59,277 nucleotides of DNA, from NCBI GenBank assembly GCA_017995755.1, contig JAGOIH010000002.1:1-59277 (forward strand), in the 5' to 3' direction. Below the pieces are notes generated by a model. That model had not been told where the DNA came from and searched no databases. It was given only the letters and a program-made list of their open reading frames with translations. The translations under genes and the position numbers were made by a program. Source of the stretch: Sedimentibacter sp. Lineage in GTDB: Bacteria; Bacillota; Clostridia; Tissierellales; Sedimentibacteraceae. This document shows positions 42,959 through 51,570 of the stretch, piece after piece (the first letter of the stretch is position 1; each line of letters starts with the position of its first letter).

Positions 42959-43660
42959 TTATAGCCTTAACATATACGTAATAACCAAAAACATCAATTG
43001 TGATATTTCTATTATAAAACCTTCTATTGACGATGGTAGACTTTTTACCCTTTTATCCAGTATACTGACAAGAAATCCTGAAAGCATAAAGGTAAGTGAT
43101 AGTGAAATTACAAGCTTGTAGTTAAATAGGGCGGCAAAGAGAAAAGATACTGAAAAGGCAGATATAATTTGATATTTGCCGCAGTGTTTCATTATGGAAG
43201 TATTATCCAAATTTCTTTTTATAATCTTGCTTAATATTATTAAATTTGAAAACCCAGCGGCAGGCATAATTATCAAAGAAGTAACGGGTACAATCCGGAA
43301 GAGTGAGTAATACATCAAACAAATCAGCACCGTTCCCATAATGCCTGATATTTGCCCTGTATCATCTGAAGGCTTTATATAATAATTTAAAGTTCTGTAT
43401 ACATCCTTTATAGTGGCTGTTTTTGTTATAAGGCAGTAATATAGAAGAATTAATGAGCTTATAAAAAAATCGTCAGATATGTATCTGAAGGAAGCAATGA
43501 TAAATGCACCAAAACCAATGGCAAGCCCTAATAAGGGAAGTGCCGTTATTCCGTTTATATAATCCTCTTCATTACCTTCTTCATAAATGGTAAGACTTAT
43601 GCAGGAATATTTTTTCAGCATCAAAACAATGCCAATAACAATACTTCTTAAGTCAAACAT
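42959..43660 (-). CDS. Membrane protein resembling cobalamin synthase CobS but lacking its acidic motifs
   Basis: 233 residues with six or seven membrane segments. The order of segments recalls adenosylcobinamide-GDP ribazoletransferase (CobS): ITALPLLGLAIGFGAF near the N-terminus, a GIMGTVLICLMYY helix after a short Asp-containing turn, and an acidic-flanked last helix (IEGFIIEISQLMFLV). The CobS catalytic DGLADxxDG stretch is replaced by TATIKDVYRTLNY and the late GD motif is absent. I therefore call it a membrane protein, possibly a CobS-like pseudoenzyme. The gene ends just before the trpS promoter. Confidence 0.45.
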   Translation of the reverse strand: MFDLRSIVIGIVLMLKKYSCISLTIYEEGNEEDYINGITALPLLGLAIGFGAFIIASFRYISDDFFISSLILLYYCLITKTATIKDVYRTLNYYIKPSDDTGQISGIMGTVLICLMYYSLFRIVPVTSLIIMPAAGFSNLIILSKIIKRNLDNTSIMKHCGKYQIISAFSVSFLFAALFNYKLVISLSLTFMLSGFLVSILDKRVKSLPSSIEGFIIEISQLMFLVITYMLRL

Positions 43661-43676
43661 GATATTACCTCGATTT

Positions 43677-44978
43677 CTACAGGCTGTTATACAATCTGTT
43701 AATAATTATGTAGGCTTCCTGATATGTGCAATATTCAAAGGGTTTAAAGCTCAAACCATCTCCCTTTATAAATCCTTTGCCTGCTGCAATATATATAAAA
43801 GGTTTATCATTTTCTGAAACCTTATCAATGTCAATATAGTTCACAGTTTTATAGTCAGAAATATTAACATCAAGCAGATTTGCTATATATGTTAAAAGTT
43901 TTGCAACTTCAAGTCTTGACATATGACCTTCCATCTCATTTAGGGAATCTATGCTTAAAATTCCCATTTGATAAGCCTCATACAAGGTATTGCTGCTGTT
44001 TATGAGAAATTCATAATAAGAAGTATAATTCATTCCGTCAGCTACATATACTTCTCCCTTAACAGGGTCCAAGGCCAAATGCTCTTCATAATCAGTTATG
44101 TTAAAGTAATTGTTTAAATGATTCTCACCAAATTTCACATGAAGCATGTTTAAAATCAGTTTATAAAAATCTTTCCTGCTGATATACGATTCATACAGAC
44201 CGTTAAATTCTTCCGGAATAAGCGATTTTTCTTTCATATCCGCAATTGTGTCCTTTGCCCAGTCCTGTGGTATTTGCGGCAATGCATCAAGCCAGAGTTT
44301 TGAGTTTGCAGATACAGAATTAAAAACCTTATCAAATTCTGCTGCAAGCAGCTTGATTTTCCCATGAATTACATCACTGTCCCTGCTGCTTATATTGCGG
44401 AGAATTGAGGGATTAGCTTCTGCATACCAGATTATATGTGCTATTTCATCCTCAAAACTGTAATCCCGGCTCCAGAAAACGTGTTCATAACCTGCATTTA
44501 GTTTTATGAATTCTTCTTTTAATTTATCAAGATTATTTACTTTAAAAATATATTCACTTATAAAATGGCTAAACTTATGTAACACTTCTTGCTCTGTTGC
44601 ATAAAAGGAATCAGTATACAGGCTGCTTTCCAGTGTCTTTATGTAAATATTGACTGTTTTGTCATCCTTCATAGATTCTGATAGGACTTCTTTCTCAGTT
44701 TCTGTTCTATATGAAACTACATTGGTTACAATACCCTTGCTCAGATAATAATCGGTGATTTCCTTGATTATATTGTCAGGAAATTTTTTGATACTTTTAT
44801 CCAATATATTAACATATTCTGAATATCCTGCATCTTCAGGCATTAAAGCATTTATACCGTAAGTTTTTTCCATGTTGTTTTTTATATCAGTTTCAGGGAT
44901 AAAACCCAGCCCAAAGGCATGAGTTCCCAGCATGATTATACCGATTGCAATCAATACTATTCGTTTTATTTTAATCAT
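43677..44978 (-). CDS. Secreted protein with C-terminal SLH-like region
   Basis: 433 residues with an N-terminal signal peptide (IVLIAIGIIMLGTHAFG). The middle part has YATEQEVLHKFSHFI, which contains no HExxH, so no peptidase claim is made. The last 180 residues read like degenerate S-layer homology modules: WAKDTIADMKEKSLIPEEF, SRLEVAKLLTYIANLL, and YIAAGKGFIKGDGLSFKPFEYCTYQEAYIIINRL. It may bind the cell wall. It lies 16 bp upstream of the CobS-like gene, probably in one operon. Confidence 0.6.
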   Translation of the reverse strand: MIKIKRIVLIAIGIIMLGTHAFGLGFIPETDIKNNMEKTYGINALMPEDAGYSEYVNILDKSIKKFPDNIIKEITDYYLSKGIVTNVVSYRTETEKEVLSESMKDDKTVNIYIKTLESSLYTDSFYATEQEVLHKFSHFISEYIFKVNNLDKLKEEFIKLNAGYEHVFWSRDYSFEDEIAHIIWYAEANPSILRNISSRDSDVIHGKIKLLAAEFDKVFNSVSANSKLWLDALPQIPQDWAKDTIADMKEKSLIPEEFNGLYESYISRKDFYKLILNMLHVKFGENHLNNYFNITDYEEHLALDPVKGEVYVADGMNYTSYYEFLINSSNTLYEAYQMGILSIDSLNEMEGHMSRLEVAKLLTYIANLLDVNISDYKTVNYIDIDKVSENDKPFIYIAAGKGFIKGDGLSFKPFEYCTYQEAYIIINRLYNSL

Positions 44979-45181
44979 AATATCTACCCCGCAGATAAAT
45001 TATTTGATATAAATTTTATTGAAAGTATGAGAATTATAACACAGCTAAAAATAAAATGCAATAAAATTATGTAAACGTTTGCTGTTAACTTTAACAGTCT
45101 GGTAAATTTAAAAAAATAATGGTATACTATTATATTGTAATAAATAATAAATATGATTAATTGATAGATTTGAGGAACCTT

Positions 45182-45661
45182 ATGAAAATAACTATAATTT
45201 CCGCAGGTAAAATAAAAGAAAAGTATTTTACAGAAGCAATTAATGAATATGCCAAGCGCCTTTCAAAATACTGCAGGCTTATTGAAGAAGTTGTGCCTGA
45301 TGAAAAAGCAGATGAAAACTTTTCTCCTGCAGAAATAGAACAGGTAAAACTAAAGGAAGGACAAAAAATGCTCAGCAGGATTCCTAAGAATTCCTTTGTG
45401 ATTGTTTTGGACATAAAGGGCATCCAGCTAAGGTCTGAAGAATTTGCTAAAAAATTAAACACCTTGAGCCTTGAAGGTGTATCTCACATTGCCTTTATTA
45501 TTGGAGGAAGCAACGGCTTGTCTGAAGAAGTAATAAACCGTGCAGATTATAAGCTTTCATTTTCCAAAATGACCTTCCCCCACCAGCTTTTTAAAGTTAT
45601 TTTATTGGAGCAGATTTACAGAGCATTTAAAATAAACGCAGGCGAAACCTATCACAAATAG
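45182..45661 (+). CDS. rlmH: 23S rRNA (pseudouridine-1915 N3) methyltransferase RlmH
   Basis: SPOUT methyltransferase of 159 residues, the usual length. SAM-knot motifs FIIGGSNGLSEEV and SKMTFPHQLFKVILLEQIYRAFKI, ending in GETYHK. The ATG at 45182 has GAGG six bases before it; an upstream in-frame codon is unlikely. Confidence 0.95.
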   Translation: MKITIISAGKIKEKYFTEAINEYAKRLSKYCRLIEEVVPDEKADENFSPAEIEQVKLKEGQKMLSRIPKNSFVIVLDIKGIQLRSEEFAKKLNTLSLEGVSHIAFIIGGSNGLSEEVINRADYKLSFSKMTFPHQLFKVILLEQIYRAFKINAGETYHK

Positions 45662-45769
45662 GACTTTAAACAAGGTAAAAACGCCGGTTCACTGTACCCA
45701 TTTGGTCCATTAAGCTGCATAATTAGATGAGTACACAACCTAACATCCCTGCTGCCTGACATCAAAAAT

Positions 45770-45799
45770 GGGACAGTTTGGGTATGTACCCACTGTCCC
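45770..45799. terminator. Near-perfect palindrome between convergent rlmH and lepB
   Basis: GGGACAGT / ACTGTCCC outer arms and GGGTA / TACCC inner arms with a 2-base loop, one TT bulge. It lies between two convergent genes. No T-run is adjacent, so the terminator role is uncertain; the GGGACA ends relate it to the GGGGACA repeats. Confidence 0.5.
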
Positions 45800-45823
45800 T
45801 GAGTTTCCACTGTTCAATAGAGC

Positions 45824-46330
45824 TTATTCCAATTTTCCAATACGGTTGAATGGGAAAAATCTGAAAACAGCCTTTCCTATAATTTCATCTTCTGAAATAT
45901 ATGGATTGCTCCAATACCTTGCATCTACAGATATGGGTCTGTTATCGCCCAGGAAAAAATATGTTCCTTCAGGAATCTTAAATGTTCGTGCTTCCCCTTT
46001 TGCCTTGCTGATATATGGCTCATGGAGTTTTTCTCCGTTTATAAACACTTCCCCGCTTCCATTTATGTCCACAGTTTCTCCCGGCAGCCCGATAAGCCTT
46101 TTTACAAGCCTTATCTCCAGTTCATCTGAATTGAATACAAGAATATCTCCTCTTTTTGCATCCTTTACACTGAAAAGCTTGTTAACATATAGTCTGTCTC
46201 CGGACATAATTGTTGTTTCCATGGAACCGGTAGGAACAGTTACCAATATGAAAATAAATCTGTTTAAAAAAAACACAATTACTACAGCAATAATTGTGGG
46301 TACAACCCATTCATTTATAAATTTTTTCAT
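45824..46330 (-). CDS. lepB: Type I signal peptidase (second copy)
   Basis: 168 residues, one N-terminal membrane anchor, box B TGSMETT with Ser36, box D RLVKRLIGLPGE with Lys77, box E GDNRPISVDARYW. Very similar to the copy at 7225-7758, including the identical ending FRFFPFNRIG. Two signal peptidases of this type are common in spore formers. Confidence 0.95.
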   Translation of the reverse strand: MKKFINEWVVPTIIAVVIVFFLNRFIFILVTVPTGSMETTIMSGDRLYVNKLFSVKDAKRGDILVFNSDELEIRLVKRLIGLPGETVDINGSGEVFINGEKLHEPYISKAKGEARTFKIPEGTYFFLGDNRPISVDARYWSNPYISEDEIIGKAVFRFFPFNRIGKLE

Positions 46331-46492
46331 TACTGCATCCTTCTTTTTTATTCAATATTAATCCCCTTAAAATTTATTATACCAATTTATTATTTAGCAA
46401 GCAATAGAATTCGTTAATTTCCCATCTTATTTAGCTGGTTGTCAGTTTAAATATGGATACAAGTGGGTATATTCTAGTTTAAGGAGGCATAA

Positions 46493-47302
46493 ATGGACAA
46501 TAAAATCTTATTTGCATTTGGATTAACGCTGATAGCAGGATTAAGCACGGGTATAGGAAGTGCTATTGCATTTTTTTCAAAGAAAACAAATACGAAATTT
46601 CTGGCAATAAGCCTTGGTTTTTCAGCAGGTGTAATGATTTATGTATCAATGATTGATATATTCTCTAAAGCACAAGCTAGTTTAGTTGCAGAGCTTGGTA
46701 TGAAGGCAGGGTCCTGGGCTACAGTTGCATCATTTTTCAGCGGAATGCTTCTTATAGCTATTATAGACAAGCTTGTGCCAAATGAAGAAAACCCCCACCA
46801 TTTACACAATATTGAAGAATTAAATGAATCAAATGTCCACCCTGAAAATTATAATCTTGTGAGAACAGGCATGTTTACAGCATTAGCTGTCGGTATTCAC
46901 AACTTTCCGGAAGGCATTGCCACATTTATTTCAGCTCTTCAGGAGCCTACGATTGCTATACCCATAACCGTAGCTATAGCAATACATAATATACCTGAAG
47001 GAATATCAATTTCTGCCCCTGTCTATTATGCTACAGGAGACAGAAAAAAGGCTTTTAAATATTCTTTTCTTTCGGGACTTGCAGAGCCTGTCGGGGCTAT
47101 TATAGGTTATTTAGTGCTGTTGCCTTTTTTAAACAATCTGCTATTTGGCATAGTTTTCGGTATGGTGGCAGGTATAATGGTATATATATCATTGGATGAA
47201 CTCCTTCCATCAGCACAAAAATATGGGGAGCATCACCTTTCAATAGGCGGACTCATAGCCGGTATGGCTGTAATGGCAGTAAGCCTGTTAATGTTTATAT
47301 AG
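46493..47302 (+). CDS. zupT: ZIP-family zinc transporter ZupT
   Basis: 269-residue divalent metal importer with eight membrane segments; metal-binding helices contain HNFPEG and HNIPEG. The His-containing loop EENPHHLHNIEELNESNVH lies between segments 3 and 4. AAGGAGG precedes the ATG. Confidence 0.93.
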   Translation: MDNKILFAFGLTLIAGLSTGIGSAIAFFSKKTNTKFLAISLGFSAGVMIYVSMIDIFSKAQASLVAELGMKAGSWATVASFFSGMLLIAIIDKLVPNEENPHHLHNIEELNESNVHPENYNLVRTGMFTALAVGIHNFPEGIATFISALQEPTIAIPITVAIAIHNIPEGISISAPVYYATGDRKKAFKYSFLSGLAEPVGAIIGYLVLLPFLNNLLFGIVFGMVAGIMVYISLDELLPSAQKYGEHHLSIGGLIAGMAVMAVSLLMFI

Positions 47303-47337
47303 TACGGTAGACAATCCGGCCTTGTTTATTAAAGTAT

Positions 47338-47391
47338 GGGGACACACCTCTCTATCTAAGTAAAGTCTCTGCTAGAAGGAGGAATGTCCCC
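47338..47391. repeat. GGGGACA...TGTCCCC repeat, copy 8 (inverted)
   Basis: Arms GGGGACACACCTC and GGAGGAATGTCCCC: the left and right termini of the other copies are swapped, so this copy is in opposite orientation, as is its gene context (between zupT and the converging alcohol dehydrogenase gene). It ends 6 bp from the latter's stop. Confidence 0.75.
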
Positions 47392-47397
47392 AAATAA

Positions 47398-48564
47398 CTA
47401 TTTGTTCCTGTAAGCATTCTCTATAACTGTTAAATAATCTTCTTTTGTCATAGGTCTCGGGTTGCTTTCAGTTGAAATGTTTTTAACTGACATTTCAGCT
47501 AACTTTTCAAAATCATCAGTATTTACATTTAAACTTGAAAACAAGGGCAGTTTAACATCAAGAGCTAATTTTTTTACTGCCTCAACTGCTTTTTTTGCCC
47601 CCTCCTTTTCATTTTCAAAATTCAGTCCCATAGCTTTTGCAATTCTTGCATATCGTTCAAGGCAGTATTCCATGTTATACTCCATAACATGAGGAAGAAA
47701 TACAGCATTGCAGACTCCGTGAGGAAGGTCATAAACCCCTCCCAATGATTCTGCTATACAATGAACCGAAGCCACATCGGAATGGCTGAATGCTATTCCT
47801 GCAAGCATGCTGCCTAAAAGCATACCACTTCTTGCCTCAATATTGTCTCCATGATTGAAAGCTTTGACAAGGTTATTGTAGATTAATTCTGTGGCATACA
47901 ATGCCATGGCATCGCTAATGGGCTCTGCACATGCTGCAGTATAGGCTTCAATTGCATGGGTGAGGGCATCCATGCCTGTGGAAGCAGTGATGTGCGCTGG
48001 CAGGGACAAGGTGAGCTCGGGATCGCAGATTGCTACCTTTGCTGCAGTATATTGACTTTTGACTGTCATCTTATAATGGTTTTCTGTATCTGTTATAACA
48101 GATGAAAATGTCAGTTCGCTGCCTGTACCGGATGTGGTGGGAATAGTAATCAACAATGGCAAGGGCTTTGTAGCTGCTGTTTTCCCTTCGTACTTTTTAA
48201 TTTTATCTCCATCGTGGGCTAAGAGCACTCCAACAGATTTAGCACAGTCTATAGGGCTTCCCCCACCAATGGCAATAATAGAATCTGCACCGATTTCTCT
48301 TGCAATTTTTGCCCCTTCTTCAACATTCACATCTTTTGGATTTGGCTCAACACCATCGTAAACAATGAAGCTTATATTGTTCTGTTCCAGCAAAGAAGTT
48401 ATTTTAACCAGTATTCCTGCATTTTTCACACCTTTATCAGTAATGACAACAGGTTTATTTCCATTGTTTAATTGTAGTTCATCAATTAAAGAAACTATGC
48501 ATCCCGGTCCGTATACTATCTTTGTGGGCAATGTAAAACTAAATAGTAATGTAAAATTACTCAT
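47398..48564 (-). CDS. Iron-containing alcohol dehydrogenase
   Basis: 388-residue type III alcohol dehydrogenase. NAD(P) segment AIGGGSPIDCAKS (about 97-109), TIPTTSGTGSELT, and iron ligands in ITASTGMDALTHAIEAY (Asp, His) and DLPHGVCNAVFLPHVMEYN. Acts on primary alcohols, butanol or 1,3-propanediol in relatives; the substrate is not readable. AGGAGG before the ATG. Confidence 0.92.
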   Translation of the reverse strand: MSNFTLLFSFTLPTKIVYGPGCIVSLIDELQLNNGNKPVVITDKGVKNAGILVKITSLLEQNNISFIVYDGVEPNPKDVNVEEGAKIAREIGADSIIAIGGGSPIDCAKSVGVLLAHDGDKIKKYEGKTAATKPLPLLITIPTTSGTGSELTFSSVITDTENHYKMTVKSQYTAAKVAICDPELTLSLPAHITASTGMDALTHAIEAYTAACAEPISDAMALYATELIYNNLVKAFNHGDNIEARSGMLLGSMLAGIAFSHSDVASVHCIAESLGGVYDLPHGVCNAVFLPHVMEYNMEYCLERYARIAKAMGLNFENEKEGAKKAVEAVKKLALDVKLPLFSSLNVNTDDFEKLAEMSVKNISTESNPRPMTKEDYLTVIENAYRNK

Positions 48565-48657
48565 ACTAATCCTCCTGGTAGAAACTTTCGATTTTTCTGC
48601 AATTTAATACATATTATATTACATATCCGAATTATTTCAACATAATTTGTATGTCAG

Positions 48658-48710
48658 GGAGACGTATGACAAGGAGACGGGGTGCCATATGACAAGTAGA
48701 CGGGGATGTT
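48658..48710 (+). repeat. Short tandem repeats of a GACAAG-GAGACGGGG type
   Basis: Three units, GGGAGACGTATGACAAG, GAGACGGGGTGCCATATGACAAG and TAGACGGGG, in tandem in the gap before the LysM gene. A related GACAAGGGGACGGGG is found after that gene at 49900. Confidence 0.5.
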
Positions 48711-48786
48711 GAAGTTAATTTATAATTATCACTTTGTTTGAGTTATGGAATATTATATGAATAAAGAATAGGAGGACCATTATAAT

Positions 48787-49896
48787 ATGACATATATAAT
48801 ATACACAGTACAACCCGGAGATACACTCTATAGTATAGCTCGTATGTATGGCAGTACAATACAAGGAATTATAGACACAAACAACATTACAAATCCCAAC
48901 TTGATTTATCCCGGCTCTGTTATATTAATACCTGTTGAAGAGGAATACCAGGAAACACCACCCGGAAGCCTTATCTATACTGTGCAGCCCGGTGATACTT
49001 TATATATTATTTCTCTTTTGTTCAAGGTAAGCATTCAAAGAATTTTAGAGCTAAACCACATTCCTGACCCTTCATTGATTTTTCCGGGAATGAAAATTGT
49101 ATTGCCGTCAGAAGCCGTTAATCCGTTTCAGCCTGTAGTGCCCGGTATAATCAGGTATACTGTGCTGCCTTTAGATACCATCTATAAAATCGCTGCAAGA
49201 TTTGGTACAACAACTCAATTGATTTTAAATGCTAATCCAGGATTAGACCCTCGCAGGCTTTTTCCCGGAATGGTCATAACAATTACAATACCGGAAAATG
49301 CAGTTGCCATATACAGGGGAAATCCAAATAGGAGGATGGTATCTTTAACATTCGATGCAACTTACGGCGATAATCAAACATATGAATTGCTGGAAATATT
49401 AAGAAACAATAATATAAAGGCAACATTTTTCCTATCTGGAATCTGGTTGATAAACTATCCTGAATTAGCAAGAGCTATAGCAGCTGAAGGTCATGAAATA
49501 GGAAATCACAGCTTTACCCACCCTCATATGCCCCTTATAACATTGCAGGAAGTCACAAACCAAATTATTAGGACAGAAGCTCTTATAAGAAATATCACAG
49601 GTCAAGACCCGTATTTGTTCAGGCCTCCATACGGCGAATACACGCAGGCAATGCTAAACCAATTGGCTTCACTGGGCTATGTAACAATCATGTGGACCAT
49701 TGACTCTTTAGACTGGCAAAATCCAGGGGCTGATGCAGTAATAGCAAGAGTTGTAAATAATGCGGAGCCAGGAGCAATTATCCTGCTTCACCAATCAGCT
49801 CCGGATACTCTTAACGGACTGCAGAATATGATAACGCAATTAAGACAAGGAGGATACGATTTCGGTACAGTCACACAGGTTATAAGCCCGCTATAA
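48787..49896 (+). CDS. Polysaccharide deacetylase with three LysM domains
   Basis: 369 residues: LysM repeats at about 5-49, 64-108 and 123-168 (each with YTVQPGDTLY-like start, third YTVLPLDTIY). A NodB deacetylase domain follows (185-369) with SLTFDATYG (catalytic Asp), GNHSFTHPHM (metal His pair), FRPPYGEY and GAIILLHQ. There is no signal peptide. Such proteins without one are often placed on the spore by the mother cell; that location is inference. Confidence 0.9.
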   Translation: MTYIIYTVQPGDTLYSIARMYGSTIQGIIDTNNITNPNLIYPGSVILIPVEEEYQETPPGSLIYTVQPGDTLYIISLLFKVSIQRILELNHIPDPSLIFPGMKIVLPSEAVNPFQPVVPGIIRYTVLPLDTIYKIAARFGTTTQLILNANPGLDPRRLFPGMVITITIPENAVAIYRGNPNRRMVSLTFDATYGDNQTYELLEILRNNNIKATFFLSGIWLINYPELARAIAAEGHEIGNHSFTHPHMPLITLQEVTNQIIRTEALIRNITGQDPYLFRPPYGEYTQAMLNQLASLGYVTIMWTIDSLDWQNPGADAVIARVVNNAEPGAIILLHQSAPDTLNGLQNMITQLRQGGYDFGTVTQVISPL

Positions 49897-49903
49897 ATGA
49901 CAA

Positions 49904-49947
49904 GGGGACGGGGGGAATGTCATAAACACATGACTGCCCGCGTCCTC
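49904..49947 (+). terminator. Palindrome after the LysM-deacetylase gene
   Basis: GGGGACG...GTCAT / ATGAC...CGTCCTC with mismatches, followed by TTTAATTT. Possible terminator; its outer part belongs to the GACAAGGGGACGGGG repeat type. Confidence 0.5.
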
Positions 49948-49970
49948 TTTAATTTACTTAAATAATTCCA

Positions 49971-51542
49971 TCAATTATCTTTTACGAAAACAACCTTACC
50001 ATTATCAATTCGCACTAATAATACATTTTCAATGGATTTATATAATACTTTTCCTTCTTCATTAAAAATCATCAATTTATATTGAGATTCGCTAAGTTTA
50101 TCAAATATGGCAACCATGTAGCCGTTTTGAACTTCTAAACTTTTTAGAATGCCTCCGGGATTTACTGATTCTACATTACCATAGATATAAAGCTGATTGT
50201 TTTCCTGCAATGAGTAATATAGTTTTCCTTCCAATACTTCATATGAATTTACCGCTTCATCTACCAAAAGCTCTGCCTTGCCGCCGGCAAGCGAAACTTT
50301 ATAAATAAGATTACTCTGGTCGGCAAAATATATTGTATCATCAAGAATTTTGAAACTTGTTACTTCATTATCACACAACCTGACTTGTTCATTGCTATTT
50401 ATGTTAACTCTGTAAATACCTGTTGTTGCAGCATTATTTTCTTCCAAATAATAGCCGTAATACCCCAATACATATATTTCATCATTTATTAAATACAAGT
50501 CTTTACTTGGACTCCCGCCCCGTGACTTATTGTTACCTGACCCAGTCTCATGAATGTACATGCCATAAGAATAGTCTGGATTACCTATGTTTGTATAATC
50601 TTTTTCACCGGTCTTTTTTATCTGCAAATTATCTACATTAAATGAAAATCTTTGCTCAACTCGCACAGTGTAATCATCATACATTTTCATAAGGGAATAG
50701 CCGCTATCAAGAACTTCATAGGTACCGTCATCTTTAAGCCATATAAGATGATCCGACCCCATAGTTGCTCCGCCTGTGTGGTAACTTAAAAGCGCCTTGC
50801 CATTTTCAGTTCTAAGAGCTGTAAAATCATATGCAAATCCATGTTCTGACCCAGGGAGTTTATATACCTCTTTCGTATTCGCAGGGTAATTTACCGGAGC
50901 TTGATAAATGATTCCATTAGTACCTTCGTAATAAAAATAATTCCCGGCCATGGTAAAAGCCCCTTTTTGGCCGGTTTCAAGGGTTACAATCGGCAATGTC
51001 ACTTGAACTGCTGATGGAGTGCTGTCCGTTGATTTTATAACCAAGCCCTTGTTTTGATCAAAAGTATATTCCCAGCCAAATTCTTCTACAGCAAACCTCC
51101 AAGTCAACGGGAAATATGTTATATTTCTGAATAAAAGCAAGGGATACTGTTCTTTGCTATTATCTATTGTCTTTCCATTAACCGCAATTTTGAATGGAGC
51201 TATTTGAGCATTGTAAATGCTGCTGTTTTTTATTGATGATTCTTGCTTTTGGTAACTCCAATTAGCTCCGGTTTTAATTATTTTTAGCCCTGTACTGCCG
51301 TCCCACGCAGTTTCAAGTCCCATAAATCTGCTGTCAAAATAAGTCATAGGAAAATATGTAATGTCATTATAAACAATAAGAGGATACTGATTATAATTGT
51401 TTTCTATATTTACTCCATTTAAGTTTACTTTAAATGCCGGCAGAGAAACTCTTACACTGCTTGCTGCCTCTGCCTTATTTGCAGGCATTAATGCTGCAGT
51501 TATCATCAATATAACTAAAAACAAAAATATCTTTCTTTTCAT
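49971..51542 (-). CDS. Secreted protein: two copper-amine-oxidase-N-like domains plus DUF5050-like propeller
   Basis: 523 residues. Signal peptide to about residue 26 (AEAASS). Two related domains follow: VSLPAFKVNLNGVNIENNYNQYPLIVYNDITYFPMTY (about 32-110) and FKIAVNGKTIDNSKEQYPLLLFRNITYFPLTW (about 117-175). Both are of the stalk type called copper amine oxidase N-terminal. The rest is beta-rich repeats such as GIYRVNINSNEQVRLCDNEVTSFKILDDTIYFADQ, as in DUF5050 proteins. Enzyme activity is not evident. Located next to blaR1. Confidence 0.75.
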   Translation of the reverse strand: MKRKIFLFLVILMITAALMPANKAEAASSVRVSLPAFKVNLNGVNIENNYNQYPLIVYNDITYFPMTYFDSRFMGLETAWDGSTGLKIIKTGANWSYQKQESSIKNSSIYNAQIAPFKIAVNGKTIDNSKEQYPLLLFRNITYFPLTWRFAVEEFGWEYTFDQNKGLVIKSTDSTPSAVQVTLPIVTLETGQKGAFTMAGNYFYYEGTNGIIYQAPVNYPANTKEVYKLPGSEHGFAYDFTALRTENGKALLSYHTGGATMGSDHLIWLKDDGTYEVLDSGYSLMKMYDDYTVRVEQRFSFNVDNLQIKKTGEKDYTNIGNPDYSYGMYIHETGSGNNKSRGGSPSKDLYLINDEIYVLGYYGYYLEENNAATTGIYRVNINSNEQVRLCDNEVTSFKILDDTIYFADQSNLIYKVSLAGGKAELLVDEAVNSYEVLEGKLYYSLQENNQLYIYGNVESVNPGGILKSLEVQNGYMVAIFDKLSESQYKLMIFNEEGKVLYKSIENVLLVRIDNGKVVFVKDN

Positions 51543-51570
51543 TATTGTTCCTCCTTAAACACATAAGTTA

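Noticed and set aside
43677-44978. Secreted metallopeptidase
   Set aside because: The segment EVLHKFSHF looks vaguely like HExxH, but no Glu is in place, so peptidase activity is not supported.
46800-46900. Separate His-rich metal-binding gene
   Set aside because: The histidines are the normal cytoplasmic loop of ZupT.
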